32,167 nucleotides of DNA from Akkermansiaceae bacterium (GTDB lineage Bacteria; Verrucomicrobiota; Verrucomicrobiia; Verrucomicrobiales; Akkermansiaceae). Numbering within the stretch: position 1 is the first letter of the stretch; every line of letters starts with the position of its first letter. The notes beneath the pieces were generated by a model that was not told where the DNA came from, ran no database searches, and saw only the letters and a list, made by a program, of their open reading frames with translations. The position numbers were made by a program, and so were the translations under genes. Below are positions 9,873 to 18,220 of this stretch, piece by piece. The DNA lies in the NCBI GenBank assembly GCA_023301545.1, contig JALZUI010000055.1, positions 1 to 32,167 of the forward strand, given 5' to 3'.

Positions 9873-10787
9873 ATGGCCTCCTCCCACCAAGTTTTACTGT
9901 ATTATTATTACAATAAATTCCCTGATCCGGAAGCGTATTGTAAGGAGCATGTCGAACTCTGTGAGAGCCTCGACCTGCTTGGTCGTATCTTAATCGGAAA
10001 CGAGGGAATCAATGGAACAGTTTCAGGCACTCCGGAGAACTGTGATGCCTATCGGGAGTACATGGATAATCATGCCTTGACCAAGGGAATGGAATGGAAA
10101 ATCGACGATGTCGACAAGCACCAATTCCCGCGGCTCTCTATCAAAGTGCGCGAAGAAATCGTGCCTCTAGGGCTCAAAGAAAACGACTTCTCACCTAACG
10201 AATGCACTGGCGAATATTTGAACCCAGAGCAATGGAGAGACATGCTTGATGGTGAAGATACGGTCATAATCGACGCCCGTAATCAGTATGAATGGGAGTT
10301 GGGCCACTTTGAAGGCGCCCTCTTGCCTGAAGTTGACAACTTCCGTGAACTCACCGACTGGGTACGCGAACGCAAAGACCAATGGGAGGGCAAAAAAGTC
10401 ATGACCTATTGCACCGGTGGAATTCGATGCGAAAAATTCAGTGGCTTCCTCAAAAAAGAAGGCCTTGAAGACGTTTACCAACTCCACGGTGGAATCGTGA
10501 CCTACGGTAAGGATAAAGAAGCGAAAGGCGAAAAATGGAAAGGCTCCTGCTACGTCTTTGATGAACGGATCCAAGTCCCTATTAACCAAACTCCTGACGC
10601 CGAAACAATTGCCAAATGCGCTCACTGTGGTACCGTTTCTGACCGATACCGCAACTGCGAATGGAGCCCATGCAACTGCCGACACTTCTGCTGCGAAGCA
10701 TGTGAAACTAAGACGCGAGGTTACTGTGACGATGCCTGTCACGAGGCTTTTCTCGGAAGCTTTGCTTCCAGCGCGCTTTGTGAGTAA
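9873..10787 (+). CDS. trhO: rhodanese-family tRNA uridine(34) 5-hydroxylase TrhO (YceA)
   Basis: LLYYYYNKFPDPEAYCKEH, GRILIGNEGINGTVSG, rhodanese loop YCTGGIRCEK, Cys-rich C-terminus. Confidence 0.95.
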   Translation: MASSHQVLLYYYYNKFPDPEAYCKEHVELCESLDLLGRILIGNEGINGTVSGTPENCDAYREYMDNHALTKGMEWKIDDVDKHQFPRLSIKVREEIVPLGLKENDFSPNECTGEYLNPEQWRDMLDGEDTVIIDARNQYEWELGHFEGALLPEVDNFRELTDWVRERKDQWEGKKVMTYCTGGIRCEKFSGFLKKEGLEDVYQLHGGIVTYGKDKEAKGEKWKGSCYVFDERIQVPINQTPDAETIAKCAHCGTVSDRYRNCEWSPCNCRHFCCEACETKTRGYCDDACHEAFLGSFASSALCE

Positions 10788-10807
10788 CCTCCCCACCCTT
10801 TTAAAAT

Positions 10808-11773
10808 ATGTCCGAACAAGCAACTCTCAAACTCGAGTACGAAACTCCGCACGCTCTTCTAGCGATGTACGCCAGTAATGAAGCGAACCTTCGACATCTC
10901 GAGAGCAAGCTCAGTATTCGTGTCATCACCCGTGAGGGATGGATCACCTTCACTGGTGCTGAAGAAGCACTTGAAATCGCTCAACACCTCTTCGACGATC
11001 TTGAAAAAGTTCTCCGTGCAGGAGGCGAGATCACTAGTGGCGATTTCGTCAAGGCGCTCGATCTCATTTGCACCCAGGACAAGCAACGACTCTCTACCCT
11101 CTCTACCACTCAGCTAGTTGGTGGGCGCGGGCAAAAACCTGTGGTTCCTAAAACGCCTCGACAGCTGGAGTACATTCACAAAATGGAGGAACACGATGTC
11201 GTCTTTGGCCTCGGTCCTGCAGGAACAGGAAAAACCTACCTCGCAGTCGCAATGGCACTAACGAAGCTTAAAAACAAGGAAGTCAACAAGGTCATTCTCA
11301 CCCGTCCTGCCGTGGAAGCCGGTGAAGCCCTAGGATTCCTCCCTGGAGACCTCCAAGAGAAAATCGCCCCCTACCTCCGCCCCCTTTATGACGCCATCGC
11401 TGACATGCTCGCTCCTACTGACGCAGCTAAGTGGATGGAAGATGGGACTATCGAAATCGCCCCTCTCGCCTACATGCGTGGACGTACACTCTCTCGTGCT
11501 TGCGTCATCCTAGATGAAGCGCAAAACACAACCTGCGAGCAAATGTTCATGTTCCTCACCCGCCTCGGTGACGGAGGCCAATATTTCATCACTGGTGACG
11601 CCTCGCAGACCGATTTAGGCAAAGGAATAAAATCTGGCCTAGTGGAGGCAACCGAAGCGCTAGAATCAGTCGAAGGAATCGGCTTCACCACATTTGAAGC
11701 CACTGATGTCGTGCGCCACCCAGTAGTCGCTCGCATTGTCGACGCCTATGACGAACACCGCTCAGTAAGCTAA
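10808..11773 (+). CDS. phoH: PhoH-family ATPase
   Basis: VFGLGPAGTGKTYLAVAMA, ILTRPAVEAGEALGFLPGDLQEKI, VILDEAQNTT, TGDASQTDL. Confidence 0.96.
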   Translation: MSEQATLKLEYETPHALLAMYASNEANLRHLESKLSIRVITREGWITFTGAEEALEIAQHLFDDLEKVLRAGGEITSGDFVKALDLICTQDKQRLSTLSTTQLVGGRGQKPVVPKTPRQLEYIHKMEEHDVVFGLGPAGTGKTYLAVAMALTKLKNKEVNKVILTRPAVEAGEALGFLPGDLQEKIAPYLRPLYDAIADMLAPTDAAKWMEDGTIEIAPLAYMRGRTLSRACVILDEAQNTTCEQMFMFLTRLGDGGQYFITGDASQTDLGKGIKSGLVEATEALESVEGIGFTTFEATDVVRHPVVARIVDAYDEHRSVS

Positions 11774-11814
11774 GCCTTGCTATTTAATAATTCTCCACTA
11801 ACCTCCTCTGTTAC

Positions 11815-13410
11815 ATGGCATCTCTGATGGACATAATTAAGCGCTGGAAACTTGAGCAAAAAGGACTCTCAAGCGGAAAGAAACGGAAGCAACACGAGGA
11901 AGACACGCTCGTCTACAACCTCGATAATAGCCTTCTCATTCGCACCGGGATCTTCGTCGCATTTTTAATTGCTAGCTTGCTTCTCACCCTGCAGATGACC
12001 TCGCTAGAGCTCTACGCACAGACTCCACACATCAAGCTCACCAGCACCCTCCTGCTCTCGCTTGTAATCGTCACTGTCTTCACGCTTAATCACCGCGAGA
12101 AAATCCCACAATCTCGCCTTCTGGCTCTTACCTTTGGAGGACTGTTCATCCAAGTCCTTCTAGCCTCCATTGCCGTATCCGTAATCAATAAAAATGGACT
12201 CAGCGCTAACTACGCAATCATCGTTACCCCCTTTGCGCTCATTCCAATGATTCACTCGGTCCTCTTAGGGCGTTGGCTTGGGATTTTTTCGACCATTTTC
12301 TCTGCTCTTCTCATCGAGTTCCACTTCCCTTCTCACCTAGCCGACAAGGCTCTTGTTATCGCCATGCTCACAGGCTTAACAGGGGTTTACCTTACCCGTG
12401 GCCTGGTCAAACGTCGTCAAATCCTTAACGCTGGATTTTTCTCTGGCTTAGTCACCCTAATCACAGCCTGGTCGCTCGAAGTATTACCCATAGAAGACAC
12501 CACCGGATTTATCGAAAAAGGTGACATGCTCGTACATAGCCTCATCATCGTAGGAGTGGGGCTATTTACAGGACTATTTGTTGGAGGTGTTTTACCCGCC
12601 CTCGAAGGACTTTTCCGAGTCACTACCAACATGAGCTGGCTTGAACTCAGTGACCTCAACCATAAACTTCTCCGCCGCATGCAGTTGGAGGCCCCAGGAA
12701 CCTTTCAACACAGTATGGTCGTTGCTACGTTAGCGGAAGCTGCAGCTGAGAGCATTGGAGCCAACGCTCACATGTGTCGAGTGGCCTCCTACTATCACGA
12801 TATCGGAAAGATTGATAAGCCCGAATACTTCATCGAGAACCAGGGCGAACTCAACCCTCACGACAACCTGACCCCCAACATGAGCGCCCTTGTCATCATT
12901 GCGCATGTGAAGGATGGGATCGACCTTGCCGTTCGCCATAAGCTTAATCAAGCGATCATCAATGTCATCAAAGAGCACCACGGCAACTCTCTCGTGTACT
13001 ATTTCTACCGTAAGGCCTTAGAGAACCGAGAGCTGGCGCTAGAAGAAGTAGAGAAAGGCAACCTCAACGAAGAAGATGTCCCTGAGGTATCAGCAAAAGG
13101 TTTCCGCTACCCGGGACCAGGACCTCGTACAAAGGAGTCTGGCATCATCTGCCTCGCTGACTCCATTGAAAGCGCCTCGCGCTCCATGAAAAAGGTCACC
13201 CTCTCCAAGATCCAGACCGTCATCGACGACATCGTCAACAATAAGATCAAAGACGGCCAACTCGATAACTGCCCCCTCAGCTTCCAGGAATTAAAGACCA
13301 TAAAAGAAACCTTTGCGAAAACCCTGCGCTCCATGTTGCACACCCGCATCGACTACCCCAAAGAGGGCGATCGCGAAACAGCAACTGGAAGCGAAAAAAA
13401 GAAGAGCTAG
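11815..13410 (+). CDS. 7TM-HD (PgpH/YqfF-like) phosphodiesterase
   Basis: Multiple TM segments followed by HD domain: GTFQHSMVVATLAEAAAESIGAN..RVASYYHDIGKIDKPEYF; follows phoH as in many bacteria. Confidence 0.9.
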   Translation: MASLMDIIKRWKLEQKGLSSGKKRKQHEEDTLVYNLDNSLLIRTGIFVAFLIASLLLTLQMTSLELYAQTPHIKLTSTLLLSLVIVTVFTLNHREKIPQSRLLALTFGGLFIQVLLASIAVSVINKNGLSANYAIIVTPFALIPMIHSVLLGRWLGIFSTIFSALLIEFHFPSHLADKALVIAMLTGLTGVYLTRGLVKRRQILNAGFFSGLVTLITAWSLEVLPIEDTTGFIEKGDMLVHSLIIVGVGLFTGLFVGGVLPALEGLFRVTTNMSWLELSDLNHKLLRRMQLEAPGTFQHSMVVATLAEAAAESIGANAHMCRVASYYHDIGKIDKPEYFIENQGELNPHDNLTPNMSALVIIAHVKDGIDLAVRHKLNQAIINVIKEHHGNSLVYYFYRKALENRELALEEVEKGNLNEEDVPEVSAKGFRYPGPGPRTKESGIICLADSIESASRSMKKVTLSKIQTVIDDIVNNKIKDGQLDNCPLSFQELKTIKETFAKTLRSMLHTRIDYPKEGDRETATGSEKKKS

Positions 13411-13531
13411 TTGGCCAAGCGAGCAAGTCGCGCTAAACAGTACTGATCAATAGGCTGATTTCAACAAGGCATGAGTTTAGCCCTCTCACCGGATTAGTGC
13501 CACATAGAATACTACTCCCACCCCTCTACAC

Positions 13532-13571
13532 AAAAACACCCCACAGGCTTTCGCCCATGGGGTGTTTTTTA
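13532..13571. terminator. bidirectional intrinsic terminator
   Basis: AAAAACACCCCA ... TGGGGTGTTTTTT inverted repeat with A-tract and T-tract, between convergent genes (PgpH-like and tsf). Confidence 0.88.
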
Positions 13572-13587
13572 TGAATAGTCGTTAGAC

Positions 13588-14454
13588 TTATCCAATAGAT
13601 ACACGGCTGAAGCGCGCGATGCTGATTTCAGCACCAAGCTCTTTAGCTACGTTAGCTACGAGGTCTTTGACCTTCGTATCTGGATCTTTTACGAACCCTT
13701 GCTCTAGGAGACATTGCTCAGAGTAGAACTTGCCAAGCTTACCAGGAATGATCTTCTCGATCATTTCAGCAGGCTTGCCTTCAGACTCAAGTTGCTTGCG
13801 GAAGATTGCGGACTCAGCCTCAATCAGTTCAGCAGGAATGTCTTCACGAGAAAGTCCTGCAGGAGCAGAAGCTGCGATGTGGAGACAAACGTCTTTCATG
13901 AGACCAGCAACAGTTTCGTTACCTGCGAAGCATTTACAAGTAGCGAGCTCAAGAAGAACTCCAACCTTGCCACCCATGTGGATGTAAGAAGATACAAGAC
14001 CTTCTCCCTCAAGAGAGAAACGCACGAAGTCTGAAAGAACAAGATTTTCACCTAGCTCAAGAACTTTCGCCTTGAGGTGTGAATCAACTGTTCCGTTCGG
14101 GTGTGAACTTGCAAGTGCACTTTCGATACACTTAGCATCAGGGTTTGCTACAAAGATTTTGCCAACCTCTTCAACGAGAGCTTTGAAGTTGTCATTGATC
14201 GCTACGAAGTCAGTCTCACAGTTAAGTTGGAAAAGGATTCCAGACTTACCGTCAGCTGCGATTTGTGTAGCTACAGTACCTTCGTTAACAGCACGGTCTG
14301 CTTTCTTAGCAGCCTTCACAGCGCCACGCTCACGGAGGAGCTTGATTGCTGCGTCAATGTCGCCACCAGACTCACCAAGAGCCTTCTTACATTCCATCAT
14401 CCCCACGTTTGTTTTTTCGCGGAGTTCTTTTACGAGTGATGCGGTAATTGCCAT
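13588..14454 (-). CDS. tsf: elongation factor Ts
   Basis: MAITASLVKELREKTNVGMMECKKALGESGGDIDAAIKLLRERG; CETDFVA. Confidence 0.98.
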   Translation of the reverse strand: MAITASLVKELREKTNVGMMECKKALGESGGDIDAAIKLLRERGAVKAAKKADRAVNEGTVATQIAADGKSGILFQLNCETDFVAINDNFKALVEEVGKIFVANPDAKCIESALASSHPNGTVDSHLKAKVLELGENLVLSDFVRFSLEGEGLVSSYIHMGGKVGVLLELATCKCFAGNETVAGLMKDVCLHIAASAPAGLSREDIPAELIEAESAIFRKQLESEGKPAEMIEKIIPGKLGKFYSEQCLLEQGFVKDPDTKVKDLVANVAKELGAEISIARFSRVSIG

Positions 14455-14473
14455 AATGTTGAGTATTAAATGT

Positions 14474-15154
14474 TTACGCTTTTTTAGCGAGGACGATTCC
14501 GTCTACAAGGTTTTGTAGGAGGATACGAACAGAACGAATTGAGTCATCGTTTCCAGGAACAGGGAATTGAATTTTGTTAGGGTCACCATTGGTGTCAACG
14601 ATTCCAACTACTGGAATCTTAAGGCGTGTCGCCTCTGCCACTGCGATAGACTCTTTTGTTACATCCACAACAACCATTGCGTCAGGAGCTTTCTCCATTT
14701 CACGTACACCGTCTAGGTTACGACGAAGCTTAACTTCTTCACGCTTAAGCGCAGAGAGTTCCTTCTTGGACATTGACTTGAATTCAGGCTGCTTTTCAAT
14801 TGTTTCGAGGTACTTAAGACGCTCAACAGACTTACGGATTGTAGGAAGGTTTGTGAGCATTCCACCGAGCCAACGGTAGTTTACGTAGTAGTGACCAGCT
14901 GCTTCTGCCGCTTCTTTCACTGCATCTTGCGCTTGTTGCTTACAACCTACGAAGAGGATTTTCTTACCTTTAGAAGAAAGGTCAGAGAGGAATGAGGACG
15001 CTGCGTCAAGTGACGTACGTGTTTTTTCAAGATCGATGAGGTGAATTCCACCTTGAGCGCGAAGAAGGTACTTCTTCATCTGCGGGTTCCATCGTTTTGT
15101 TTGGTGACCGTAGTGGACACCTGCTTCTACCATTTCTTTTAGGATATCTTCCAT
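14474..15154 (-). CDS. rpsB: 30S ribosomal protein S2
   Basis: MKEMVEAGVHYGHQTKRWNPQMKKYL-type N-terminus, NYRWLGGMLTNLPTIRKS, IPVVGIVDTNGDPNKIQFPVPGNDDSIRS. Confidence 0.98.
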   Translation of the reverse strand: MEDILKEMVEAGVHYGHQTKRWNPQMKKYLLRAQGGIHLIDLEKTRTSLDAASSFLSDLSSKGKKILFVGCKQQAQDAVKEAAEAAGHYYVNYRWLGGMLTNLPTIRKSVERLKYLETIEKQPEFKSMSKKELSALKREEVKLRRNLDGVREMEKAPDAMVVVDVTKESIAVAEATRLKIPVVGIVDTNGDPNKIQFPVPGNDDSIRSVRILLQNLVDGIVLAKKA

Positions 15155-15494
15155 TGTATTTTTTATGTTATGCCAAACCTTAATCCAGGATTAGCTCTGT
15201 TGGAGTTGTCACGCGTCGGGCCTCATTCAACTACCGTTGTTTGTAATGCGCATTTATTTCAAACGAGGGGGCAAGCTTTTTACGTCTATTCTCCCTGTAA
15301 TGGCAAGGATTTTTTATGACATTTTGTACGCTTTTTTCAACTCAAGCCTAAAGCCATGCTCGATCGCCCTTTTTTGCCGCTAATCTCAACAAATGCCTAC
15401 GGTCGAACTCGTGAATAATTGCGTCATTTCCATCTCCTTCAGAAACTCTTTTTTTCGTAGCCATAGCCCCTTCCCAGTGTTAATCATAGATCAC

Positions 15495-16319
15495 ATGACG
15501 ACCTTGCTTGAAATCCTTACCAAAGGCACCTCGTACCTAGAAAAAAAAGGCGTGGACTCCCCCCGCCTTACAATGGAGCTCATGGTCGCGCATACTCTCA
15601 AGATGAAGCGCATGCAGCTTTATCTCGAATTTGAACGCCCTCTTGCCGAAGACGAACTCACCCCACTCCGAGCCATGCTCAAACGGCGCGGGGAGCGCGA
15701 GCCCCTTCAGCATATTCTTGGTGAGGTCGAATTTTACGAAAACACCTTTCTGTGCGACGCCCGCGCCCTCATCCCCCGCCCAGAGACGGAGGAACTCGTT
15801 GACCACATCTCCAAGTTAAACCTCCCTGAATCCCCTCGCATCCTAGATCTCTGCTGTGGATCTGGAGTAATCGGGCTCAGCCTCAAACATAAATTCCCCG
15901 AGTCACGGGTGACGCTCGCAGATATTTCGGAAGACGCCCTCGCCCTGACTACGGAAAACGCTAACAAGCTCAATCTCCAGGTAGAAACTCTGCACTCAGA
16001 CCTCTTCAGCGGAATCTCAGATAAATACGACCTCATCGTCTGCAACCCACCTTACGTTTCTAGCGAATTCGAAGTTTCTGAGGAGGTAAAACACGACCCC
16101 GCACTTGCCTTATTCTCAGGTAAAGACGGTCTAGATTTTCTCAGAGTATTCATTCCCGAAGCCCTAAATCACCTACAACCGAAAGGACAAGTCGCTCTTG
16201 AAATTGGTTACGACCAAGCAGAACAAGTCACTGGCCTCCTCACGAATGCAGGTTATTCCAGCGTACAGGTTCTGAGCGACCTAGAGGGAGTTGCGCGCTT
16301 TCCCTTAGCCCAGCGATAA
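15495..16319 (+). CDS. prmC: peptide chain release factor N5-glutamine methyltransferase
   Basis: LIPRPETEELVD, LDLCCGSGVIGLSL, DLIVCNPPYVSSEF; start trimmed to ATG 15495 (MTTLLEILTKGTSYLEKKG). Confidence 0.94.
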   Translation: MTTLLEILTKGTSYLEKKGVDSPRLTMELMVAHTLKMKRMQLYLEFERPLAEDELTPLRAMLKRRGEREPLQHILGEVEFYENTFLCDARALIPRPETEELVDHISKLNLPESPRILDLCCGSGVIGLSLKHKFPESRVTLADISEDALALTTENANKLNLQVETLHSDLFSGISDKYDLIVCNPPYVSSEFEVSEEVKHDPALALFSGKDGLDFLRVFIPEALNHLQPKGQVALEIGYDQAEQVTGLLTNAGYSSVQVLSDLEGVARFPLAQR

Positions 16320-16667
16320 TTAACCCGGAGGCCACTCCAACGGGCGCCCACCTAGGATATGAATATGCAAGTGAGGCACTGCTTCCCCGCCATCCTTGCC
16401 ATTATTCACCACCAAGCGAAATCCAGATTCGTCGATCCCTAAGGATTTTGTAATCTCTGCAACCTTCGTCATCATGTGACCCAGCAAGCTTGCATCGCCT
16501 TCCTGCGCAAGCCCGATACGATCAATCCTGCGCTTGGGAACTAAGAGCGCATGCACCGGAGCCTGGGGAGCAATATCTCGGAAGCAAAGGCATAGCTCAT
16601 CTTCATACACAATATCGGCAGGTAACTCTCTGCTACATACCTTTTCAAAAATCGACTTATCAGACAT
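16320..16667 (-). CDS. HIT (HINT-type) family protein
   Basis: Histidine triad HLHIHILGGRPLEWPPG; IFEKVCSRELPADIVYEDELCLCFRDIAPQAPVHALLVPKR. Confidence 0.95.
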   Translation of the reverse strand: MSDKSIFEKVCSRELPADIVYEDELCLCFRDIAPQAPVHALLVPKRRIDRIGLAQEGDASLLGHMMTKVAEITKSLGIDESGFRLVVNNGKDGGEAVPHLHIHILGGRPLEWPPG

Positions 16668-16733
16668 ACTTCTTAGTCCTATTCAATTCCCCTCGGTCCT
16701 TCTAGCCTTTTTTCTCGAAAGATTCCCCCATCT

Positions 16734-17147
16734 TTAGATAAACCACATGGGCTGATTATCACTGGAAAGCAAATCTTCGTAAGTGACCTTTTTCACACGC
16801 TCCAGGAAAGACGCCGAAAGCTCTTTCCACGCTCGCGAAAGTACTGGCCCAGATCCCCCTTCGAACTCAGCAGGTTCCTCTACCAACTGAGGTTCGACCG
16901 CCTCGATCACAGAGGCTAATGAAATCTCTGCAGGCGGAACAGCGAGGAGGTAACCACCTAATTTCCCTCGCTTACTCTGCACAATACCCGCCTTACGTAG
17001 GTCGGCAAGAATTTGCACCAAGAATGAAGATGGGATCGCCTCGCGCTCAGAAATATCATCTAAGCGTGATACCGTTTTCCCATCATAGCATTTAGCGAGC
17101 TGAAGCACAGCTCTTTGGGCATAATCTAACTTTTGGGAAATCCTCAT
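16734..17147 (-). CDS. Rrf2-family transcriptional regulator (possibly CymR-like)
   Basis: MRISQKLDYAQRAVLQLA..., IPSSFLVQILADLRKAGIVQSKRGKLGGYLLA; start trimmed to ATG 17147. No three-Cys cluster. Divergent from cysE. Confidence 0.88.
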   Translation of the reverse strand: MRISQKLDYAQRAVLQLAKCYDGKTVSRLDDISEREAIPSSFLVQILADLRKAGIVQSKRGKLGGYLLAVPPAEISLASVIEAVEPQLVEEPAEFEGGSGPVLSRAWKELSASFLERVKKVTYEDLLSSDNQPMWFI

Positions 17148-17242
17148 TCTGACCTTCTTTAGCAAGATTATAAAGTATTGCCAAGAATGGGATACACTTT
17201 TTGCGTGACCAGCACGAAAATTGCATGATACTACCCTTCTAT

Positions 17243-18109
17243 ATGGAAAGCACTCCCTCACAGCCCAGCATCTGCTCCGAACATAATTTAGATTTAGAGC
17301 AATTTTGGAACGAACTCCAAGTGGAGGCTCGTAAATTAGCTGAGTCAGAGTCTACTCTAGCCCCTCTACTCAACGAAGTCGTACTTACTAGAGGCTGTTT
17401 CAAAACCTCTATCGCCATGCGACTTTCGCGCAAGCTCTCTCGCGAAGATATGACTCAGCAAGAGGTCTATACCATCCTTACCAACATTCTAACCGATACC
17501 CCAGAGATCCTCCTCAGCATTGCCCGCGATCTCCGCGCCATTAACGATCGAGACCCCGCTTGTAACTCCCTCCTCGAACCTTTTCTATTCTTCAAAGGCT
17601 TCCACGCTATAACGAACTACCGAATTTCCCACCTTCTCTGGAAGTCGGAACGGAAAGCTCTGGCACTCTATTTCCAGAGCATCGGCAGCGAAATCTTTCA
17701 GGTAGACATCCACCCCGCAGCCCTAATCGGTTGTGGCGTCATGCTCGATCACGCAACGAGCTTTGTAGTCGGGGAAACGGGGATCATTGAAGATAATGTC
17801 TCCATTTTACACGAAGTCACGCTAGGGGGGACAGGTAATGAAACTGGACTTCGCCACCCCATCGTTCGGTCTGGAGTACTCATCGGCGCCGGAGTCAAAA
17901 TTCTTGGCCGCGTTGAGATTGGAAACAATTCAAAGATAGGAGCTGGCTCTGTTGTCCTCCAAGACGTTCCTCCTAACGTAACCGTAGTGGGCGTTCCCGC
18001 CAAGATTGTCAGCAGTGCCGACCCTACCGCCACCCCAGCCTTCGACATGGACCAAAGCCTTACCTGCGCACAACTAATCGAAAGCAGTCTAGACTCCTCT
18101 GGGCTGTAA
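17243..18109 (+). CDS. cysE: serine O-acetyltransferase
   Basis: Left-handed beta-helix hexapeptides; DIHPAALIGCGVMLDHATSFVVGETGIIEDNVSILHEVTLGGTG. Upstream ATG 17201 also possible. Confidence 0.94.
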   Translation: MESTPSQPSICSEHNLDLEQFWNELQVEARKLAESESTLAPLLNEVVLTRGCFKTSIAMRLSRKLSREDMTQQEVYTILTNILTDTPEILLSIARDLRAINDRDPACNSLLEPFLFFKGFHAITNYRISHLLWKSERKALALYFQSIGSEIFQVDIHPAALIGCGVMLDHATSFVVGETGIIEDNVSILHEVTLGGTGNETGLRHPIVRSGVLIGAGVKILGRVEIGNNSKIGAGSVVLQDVPPNVTVVGVPAKIVSSADPTATPAFDMDQSLTCAQLIESSLDSSGL

Positions 18110-18179
18110 TCGCCCTTTGTAAAATTAGAACAATCTATAGTTGGCAGAACTGATCTAGCATGTTAGTGTCATAAACCCC

Positions 18180-18200
18180 ATTTTCAAAACTTTTGAAAAT
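18180..18200. promoter_or_regulatory. perfect 21-bp palindrome upstream of the SNF2 helicase gene
   Basis: ATTTTCAAAA-C-TTTTGAAAAT, 10-bp arms with 1-nt centre, 20 bp before ATG 18221. Confidence 0.6.
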
Positions 18201-18220
18201 TTTTGACCTAACTCTAGTTT

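Noticed and set aside
10191-10823. 210-aa antisense ORF over trhO
   Set aside because: Fully antisense to a well-supported gene, no recognisable motifs; likely a codon-bias artefact.
16317-16322. Directly abutting stop codons of prmC and the HIT gene
   Set aside because: Convergent genes with no spacer are compact but not functionally informative on their own.
17658-17674. TGGCAC-N5-TTCCA, resembling a sigma54 promoter
   Set aside because: Lies inside cysE coding sequence and lacks the -12 TTGC; chance match.
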